Of a stretch of DNA of 64,000 bases, positions 59,964-64,000 are shown in pieces (position 1 is the first letter of the stretch; every line of letters begins with the position of its first letter). The notes beneath the pieces were generated by a model. It had not been told where the DNA came from and did no database searches. It saw only the letters and a list, made by a program, of their open reading frames with translations. The DNA comes from Chitinophaga sp. HK235 (GTDB lineage Bacteria > Bacteroidota > Bacteroidia > Chitinophagales > Chitinophagaceae): NCBI RefSeq assembly GCF_018255755.1, contig NZ_CP073766.1, forward strand, positions 7,624,501 to 7,688,500, given 5' to 3'. A program made the position numbers and the translations under genes.

Positions 59964-59979
59964 TATTTAAAAAAAAACG

Positions 59980-60020
59980 AGGGCTGACCCAAAAGTAACT
60001 TTTACTTTTGGGTCAGCCCT
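59980..60020. terminator. Terminator after the SusCD operon, same core as the array terminator
   Basis: A perfect 19-bp inverted repeat (arms 59980-59998 and 60002-60020) with a 3-nt loop, preceded by A9 and followed by TT. It contains GCTGACCCAAAAGTAA, also present at 52771-52786. Confidence 0.9.
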
Positions 60021-60031
60021 TATAACTTATC

Positions 60032-60099
60032 CTACTCCTTCATCTCCTCATATCAATCTCCACCCATCAGGAGCATCAGCAAAATCACATTCATCGCCG
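60032..60099 (-). repeat. Post-stop CTGAT/GGAGAT-rich dispersed element
   Basis: Minus strand from the stop at 60100: CGGCGATGAATGTGATTTTG, then CTGATGCTCCTGATGGGTGG and AGATTGATATGAGGAGATGA. It shares order and wording with the elements at 3606-3728 and 22958-23016. Confidence 0.7.
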
Positions 60100-61380
60100 T
60101 TATTTTTCGCGGACGCTAACAGAAATATGTCTGTCTTTTTTCCTTTCTTCATCGGGGGCGTCAGCAGCGGCTTTGGCAAATTGGGAACCGTAGCCTTCGG
60201 CGCCGAGCAGTTGTGCAGGGTCTGTTTTCGCGTTTTTGAGGGCTGTTTCTACTGCCATAGCGCGTTCCTGGGAGAGTTTGAGGTTTTGGGTACTGTCGCC
60301 GGTACGGTCGGTATAGCCACCGATTTTAATTTTTGTTTTCGGGAAGGCTTTGAGGATGGCGGCGATGTTACCTACCTGTTTCATACTTTCTTCGGTGATT
60401 TGTGCGCTACCGGTTTTGAAGTTGAGGTCGTCGAAGTCGAACCATACATCTTTGCTGGCGGGGCGGGTATTATCTTTCAGGAAGGTCACCAGCTGGTCTT
60501 CGATACCACCTTTATAGGCCTGGAGGACGCTACCGTCGGGCAGTGATACCTTGATGCTTTCACGATTTACGGGGCCACCTTCTGTAACATGGGAAGCGGA
60601 GGAGTCGGCCAGCTGACTGGTGGTGATGCTATCGGTGACTACGGTATTTTCGTGTTTGCCGCCACCACAGCCCTTCATCAGGTACCACAGCAATGCAATG
60701 GCTACGAGAATCAGGACGAGTGACAATAACCAGCGGCTGCCGCCGCCTTGTTTTGCGCTGCTCATGGCATGGGTTGCAGCGCCTATACCGGCACCACCTA
60801 TGCCGGCAGCGATGCCACCCAGTTTCTTGCCCAGGTCGCCCAGACTGGAGAGTCCTAACAGACTGGCGATATTCAGGCCGCTCGGAACGGCATTCAGAAT
60901 ACTGTCTTTTTGTGTATTGAGAAAAGAAAGAAATGAGTTGGGGGTGAGGTTGTTCTGTGCAGCATATTGACCGGCAACGCCCAGTGTGGCTGGTGCAGCT
61001 GTTTGCAACAGTGTGCTGGCAGATGACTCCTTGATACCGGCAAAAGAAGATAACATACCGGTGATGGAGCCGATCTTGTCTCCGAAAAGATTACGCAGAA
61101 GGTCTGCTCCCTTGGTTAGCAGGCCAGTGCCACCACCTAGAAGCGCTCCGCTTACGGCAGATGGGTTTGCATCGCCGGCTACTCCCTTTATCATATTCAG
61201 CAGGCCGCCGGCATCAGCTCCCGAACCGGCTTTGTTCAACAGCCCTGCTAACACCATCGGTACAATCCCACTTAATGCTTTTTGTATGCCGCCCTCACTT
61301 TCTCCTAATTGTGAGGAAGCCTGACTGACAACATTACTGTTAAAAATACTTTTTGCACTTTCAAGTAAGTCAAATGACAT
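60100..61380 (-). CDS. DUF937 - transmembrane - OmpA fusion protein
   Basis: 426 residues from the ATG at 61380 (MSFDLLESAKSIF); the frame opens 17 codons earlier, but that part looks non-coding. Residues about 1-205 are a DUF937-type Ala/Gly/Leu-rich region (GGIQKALSGIVPMVLAGLLN, GLLTKGADLLRNLFG). A single TM helix follows at about 217-235, then a linker, then a C-terminal OmpA domain (about 325-426: KTKIKIGGYTDRTGDSTQNL, LSQERAMAVETAL, GYGSQFAKA) that binds peptidoglycan. With no signal peptide, the DUF937 part should be cytoplasmic and the OmpA part periplasmic, tying an inner-membrane protein to the wall. Confidence 0.9.
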   Translation of the reverse strand: MSFDLLESAKSIFNSNVVSQASSQLGESEGGIQKALSGIVPMVLAGLLNKAGSGADAGGLLNMIKGVAGDANPSAVSGALLGGGTGLLTKGADLLRNLFGDKIGSITGMLSSFAGIKESSASTLLQTAAPATLGVAGQYAAQNNLTPNSFLSFLNTQKDSILNAVPSGLNIASLLGLSSLGDLGKKLGGIAAGIGGAGIGAATHAMSSAKQGGGSRWLLSLVLILVAIALLWYLMKGCGGGKHENTVVTDSITTSQLADSSASHVTEGGPVNRESIKVSLPDGSVLQAYKGGIEDQLVTFLKDNTRPASKDVWFDFDDLNFKTGSAQITEESMKQVGNIAAILKAFPKTKIKIGGYTDRTGDSTQNLKLSQERAMAVETALKNAKTDPAQLLGAEGYGSQFAKAAADAPDEERKKDRHISVSVREK

Positions 61381-61728
61381 AATTGTAGGGTTTAATGATG
61401 AAGAAAATAAGCGTGGAAAAGATTGGAACACAACAACCCTATAACATTTCCGGCTTCAAGGTTGTTTGATTTTCTACCATAAAACTTGGCAGCTCAGCCA
61501 TTTTTTTGTACCTTCGCCCTGCTTAACGCAAAAAACCGACTGTTTAAACGTGCCTTCCGAGCACTCCGCATTACGCTATAACAGTCAATATTTATTGGTA
61601 ATTGATCATTTGTCGGGCCATTTCGCACCCGGTTTTCCTTTCCCGCTTACTGTCGATAGTACAGTGGCATGCTCATAGGTCCCCTATGTCGCCCGGAAAA
61701 AGATCAGCTTAAACATATTAAATAATTA
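61381..61728. other. Divergent intergenic region with the porin promoter and a long leader
   Basis: 348 bases. A strong promoter at 61486-61516 faces the porin gene, leaving a leader of about 205 nt. In the leader a GTG-initiated frame (61550-61678, about 42 codons, VPSEHSALRYNSQYLLVIDH and so on) is open and a hairpin CATAGG/CCTATG lies at 61674-61688. No known riboswitch was recognised. A weak minus-strand box (TAGGGTTG) may serve the OmpA gene. Confidence 0.5.
61486..61516 (+). promoter_or_regulatory. Promoter of the porin/ABC transporter genes
   Basis: TTGG at 61486-61489, a 19-nt spacer, then TACCTTCG at 61509-61516: good Bacteroidota promoter spacing. Confidence 0.6.
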
Positions 61729-62883
61729 ATGACTATGATTAAATCATTGCATTGGTTGTTGCTATGCTTACTGCTCCTCTTGCCTAGTTTGGTTATTGTT
61801 GCACAGGATAGTACGGAAACCAGAAAAACAGATAAACCCACCTTCCACGTAGGAGGCGCACTGCGCTTCAATTATAACCTGTCGTCCTGGAAAAAGGAAC
61901 AGGTGAAACGGGGTGGTGACTTCGGTTTGGACATGTTCCGCATCAATGCTGATGCCGCCTGGAAAAAACTGTCTCTCCACGCAGAATACCGCTTTTATTC
62001 GAAAGATTTCGGCGGCAGCTTCCTCAAGGAAGGTTACGTGCGCTATCAATTCAACGATAGCACGCAGGTAGACATCGGCCTTACCCAGGTTCCCTTCGGC
62101 AACCTCACCTACAATTCCCACAGCTGGTTTTTTAACCTGTCCTATTATGTAGGTAAGGAAGATGATTATGATATGGGCATAAAGTTCCAGCGCCGCAGCA
62201 ACCGCTGGTTATATCAACTGGCTTTCTTTAAAAATGCAGAAGAGCTCAATTTCGGGGATAAGTCTGAAACAGACCCCGGCCGCTATTCCTACGATGTGGC
62301 CGGCCGCAATAAGGAAGTCAACCAGGGAAATGCCCGCGTGGAATATTTCCTGCATAAAAACAATAGTATAGGCGCTTCTGTTATGCTGGGGGGACTCTAC
62401 AACATCCCCTCCGGAAACATGGGCAGCCACTGGGCTGCTGCCATACATAGCAACCTCAACATGGATCGATGGAACCTCAAACTCCAGTCTATGTACTACC
62501 GCTACAACGTGGCCGATTCAGCACAGCTGGCTAACTATATAGACATGGCCGCCTATGGCGCTGCCTACCGCGTGGCTGCAGAAGCTTTTCTGCACACCGT
62601 ATCACTTTCATACACGCAGCCTGTACACTGGGGGCCCATCAGCACACTCACTTTTTATAACGACTACTCCTATATGCAGAAGCCGGCCAGCGGATTTCAA
62701 AACTCTCAGATGAACGTACTCGGCTGTATGATTACCGCCGGCCATGTGTTCTCTTATCTCGACTGGGCCGCCGGAAAAAATCATCCCTGGCTTGGGCCGG
62801 TATGGAATGAAGCACTCGCCACCGGTACCCCGGATGCCCGCTGGCACAGCCGTCTTAACCTGAACATCGGGTACTATTTCTGA
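61729..62883 (+). CDS. Outer-membrane porin-like beta-barrel protein
   Basis: 384 residues with a signal peptide (cleavage after VIVAQ). The rest is a barrel of about 16 strands: FHVGGALRFNYNLSSW, RFYSKDFGGSFLKEGYVRYQ, TQVDIGLTQVPFGNLTY, ARVEYFLHKNNSIGASVML, and a last strand LNLNIGYYF ending in Phe. It resembles phosphate-selective/OprP-type porins. The next gene, 38 nt on, encodes a glycine-betaine-type ABC ATPase, so this porin may admit betaine, choline or similar osmolytes (inference from position). Confidence 0.85.
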   Translation: MTMIKSLHWLLLCLLLLLPSLVIVAQDSTETRKTDKPTFHVGGALRFNYNLSSWKKEQVKRGGDFGLDMFRINADAAWKKLSLHAEYRFYSKDFGGSFLKEGYVRYQFNDSTQVDIGLTQVPFGNLTYNSHSWFFNLSYYVGKEDDYDMGIKFQRRSNRWLYQLAFFKNAEELNFGDKSETDPGRYSYDVAGRNKEVNQGNARVEYFLHKNNSIGASVMLGGLYNIPSGNMGSHWAAAIHSNLNMDRWNLKLQSMYYRYNVADSAQLANYIDMAAYGAAYRVAAEAFLHTVSLSYTQPVHWGPISTLTFYNDYSYMQKPASGFQNSQMNVLGCMITAGHVFSYLDWAAGKNHPWLGPVWNEALATGTPDARWHSRLNLNIGYYF

Positions 62884-62921
62884 TATACGCACCATGCGTC
62901 TTTCGTAAACCTAAAAACAAG

Positions 62922-64000
62922 ATGATGCCTAAACTGAAAATAGAAAACCTCACCCTTATCTTCGGTCGTGAACAGCATGAAGCGCTGCAACTACTGGAGC
63001 AGGGGAAGTCCAAAGCAGAAATACTGGACCGCACCGGCAGCACCGTGGCGGTCAAAAACGCCTCCTTCGATATCGAAGCTGGTGAATTCTTTGTGATCAT
63101 GGGCCTCTCCGGCAGTGGTAAATCCAGCCTCCTCCGCTGCCTCAACCGCCTGATTGAGCCCAGTGCCGGCAATGTCATGCTCAATGGCGTAGATATCACC
63201 GCACTGCCCGATGCTGCACTGCAGGAAGTACGCCGTAAGGAAATATCCATGGTATTCCAGAAGTTCGGACTCCTGCCACATCGAACCGTCCTGGAAAACG
63301 TAGCCTTCGGACTGGAGCTGCAAGGCATACCTGCGGCCGAACGCCTCGAAAAGGCACGTAATGTGACCAGCCTCGTAGGTTTGAAAGGCTATGAAAACAT
63401 GCTGCCATCCGAATTGTCCGGTGGTATGCAACAGCGGGTGGGCCTGGCACGTGCGCTCGCCAACGACCCCGAAGTACTCCTCATGGACGAAGCCTTCTCC
63501 GCCCTCGATCCCCTCATCCGCACCCAAATGCAGGATGAACTGCTCGATCTGCAGGAGAAAATGCATAAGACGATCGTCTTCATCACCCACGACCTCGATG
63601 AAGCCATCCGCCTCGGCGACCGCATCGCCATTATGAAAGACGGAGAAGTCATTCAGATCGGTACACCGGAAGAAATACTTACGGCACCGGCCAACGATTA
63701 CGTCAGCTCTTTCGTGGAAAAGGTAGACCGCAAGGCTATCATCACTGCATCCTCTCTGATGGACACCAAGCCCACTATGGCCGTATTCCGTAAAGACGGT
63801 CCTGAAGGAAGCCTCCGTAAAATGAGAGCCACTGGCCTCGACATCCTTCCGGCCGTCACCATCGATAAACATTTCCTCGGTTTTGTTTACCTGCGTGAAG
63901 TACTCGAAGTGAAAAAACGCGGTGATAAAACCATCGAAGCCGCCATCCATCGTGATGTGCCCGTGGCAAACCCCGATATGACCGTAGAACAAATGCTACC
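62922..64000 (+). CDS. proV: ProV-like glycine betaine/L-proline ABC transporter ATP-binding protein (3' end outside window)
   Basis: The frame is open from the ATG at 62922 (or 62925) to the window end, at least 359 residues. Features are the ProV-type N-terminus (LTLIFG, LLEQGKSKAEIL), Walker A GLSGSGKSS (61-69), the Q-loop VFQKFGLLPH, signature LSGGMQQR (165-172), Walker B LLMDEAFSALDP, and the switch ITHDLDEA. The C-terminal part from about 270 begins a CBS-domain region as in ProV/OpuAA. It would energise import of glycine betaine or proline for osmoprotection; permease and binding-protein genes are expected beyond the window. Large antisense ORFs here are shadows. Confidence 0.95.
   Translation, partial: MMPKLKIENLTLIFGREQHEALQLLEQGKSKAEILDRTGSTVAVKNASFDIEAGEFFVIMGLSGSGKSSLLRCLNRLIEPSAGNVMLNGVDITALPDAALQEVRRKEISMVFQKFGLLPHRTVLENVAFGLELQGIPAAERLEKARNVTSLVGLKGYENMLPSELSGGMQQRVGLARALANDPEVLLMDEAFSALDPLIRTQMQDELLDLQEKMHKTIVFITHDLDEAIRLGDRIAIMKDGEVIQIGTPEEILTAPANDYVSSFVEKVDRKAIITASSLMDTKPTMAVFRKDGPEGSLRKMRATGLDILPAVTIDKHFLGFVYLREVLEVKKRGDKTIEAAIHRDVPVANPDMTVEQML

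Noticed and set aside
61517..61728. Riboswitch in the porin leader
   Set aside because: Only one short hairpin and no recognisable consensus of a known riboswitch class; kept as an unexplained leader.
62991..63992. Minus-strand ORF of 333 codons
   Set aside because: It is antisense to the clear ProV-like ATPase, and its translation has no domain character.

Overview
The window looks like a chromosomal segment from a Bacteroidota soil bacterium, most probably Chitinophaga or a close relative. The evidence is a SusC/SusD pair with lipoprotein partners, paired DUF3857/transglutaminase proteins, a lipoprotein-type RND adaptor, DUF6443/RHS proteins, and several promoters of the Bacteroidota type (-33 TTTG/TTG, about 19 nt, -7 TAnnTTTG or TAnnTTCG). 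No rRNA, tRNA, CRISPR array, integrase or complete insertion sequence was recognised. The first and last genes run off the window.

Layout. 1-6.7 kb: the 3' end of a TldD/PmbA-type gene, a small membrane protein, a monoacylglycerol-lipase-like hydrolase, two unknown proteins (one a probable beta-barrel), a short-chain dehydrogenase, an aldose-1-epimerase homologue, a protein carrying archaeo-eukaryotic primase-like motifs, and a small outer-membrane barrel. 6.7-13.3 kb: a TetR-controlled tripartite RND efflux operon (TolC-type, adaptor, pump). Near-identical 13-bp operators lie at the regulator's promoter and the operon's promoter. 13.6-20.4 kb: a signalling cluster (hybrid histidine kinase, CheR, CheB, REC-kinase), then an orphan GAF-PAS protein next to the remains of an RsbQ-like hydrolase. 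20.4-28 kb: single genes (YVTN propeller, HAD phosphatase, NrtR/AraR-like regulator, phosphodiesterase/alkaline phosphatase fusion, RBBP9-like hydrolase, a candidate small RNA, a ThuA/DUF4350-like protein, QueG). 27.9-31.8 kb: two DUF3857 transglutaminase-like proteins, one apparently inactive.

32.0-52.8 kb is the outstanding feature: a 6.93-kb unit repeated three times in tandem. Each unit encodes a secreted RHS/YD protein (A, about 1085 aa) followed by a secreted DUF6443/RHS protein (B, about 1205 aa), so six large genes probably form one ~20.7-kb operon. The ends of the units are almost identical, while patches in the distal part of A and the proximal part of B differ. B ends in an RHS core that has lost the usual YNGKE and DPxG motifs and carries no toxin tip, and no immunity gene follows.

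52.8-60 kb: a SusC/SusD/fasciclin/DUF5007-like locus with a structured leader, bounded on both sides by terminators that share their sequence. 60-64 kb: a DUF937-OmpA fusion, a porin, and the start of a ProV-like glycine-betaine ABC ATPase that leaves the window.

Regulation can be read best around the efflux operon. Several other genes have a -7 box exactly 5 nt before the start codon, which suggests leaderless mRNAs. A degenerate CTGAT/GGAGAT-rich repeat directly follows the stop codons of four genes.
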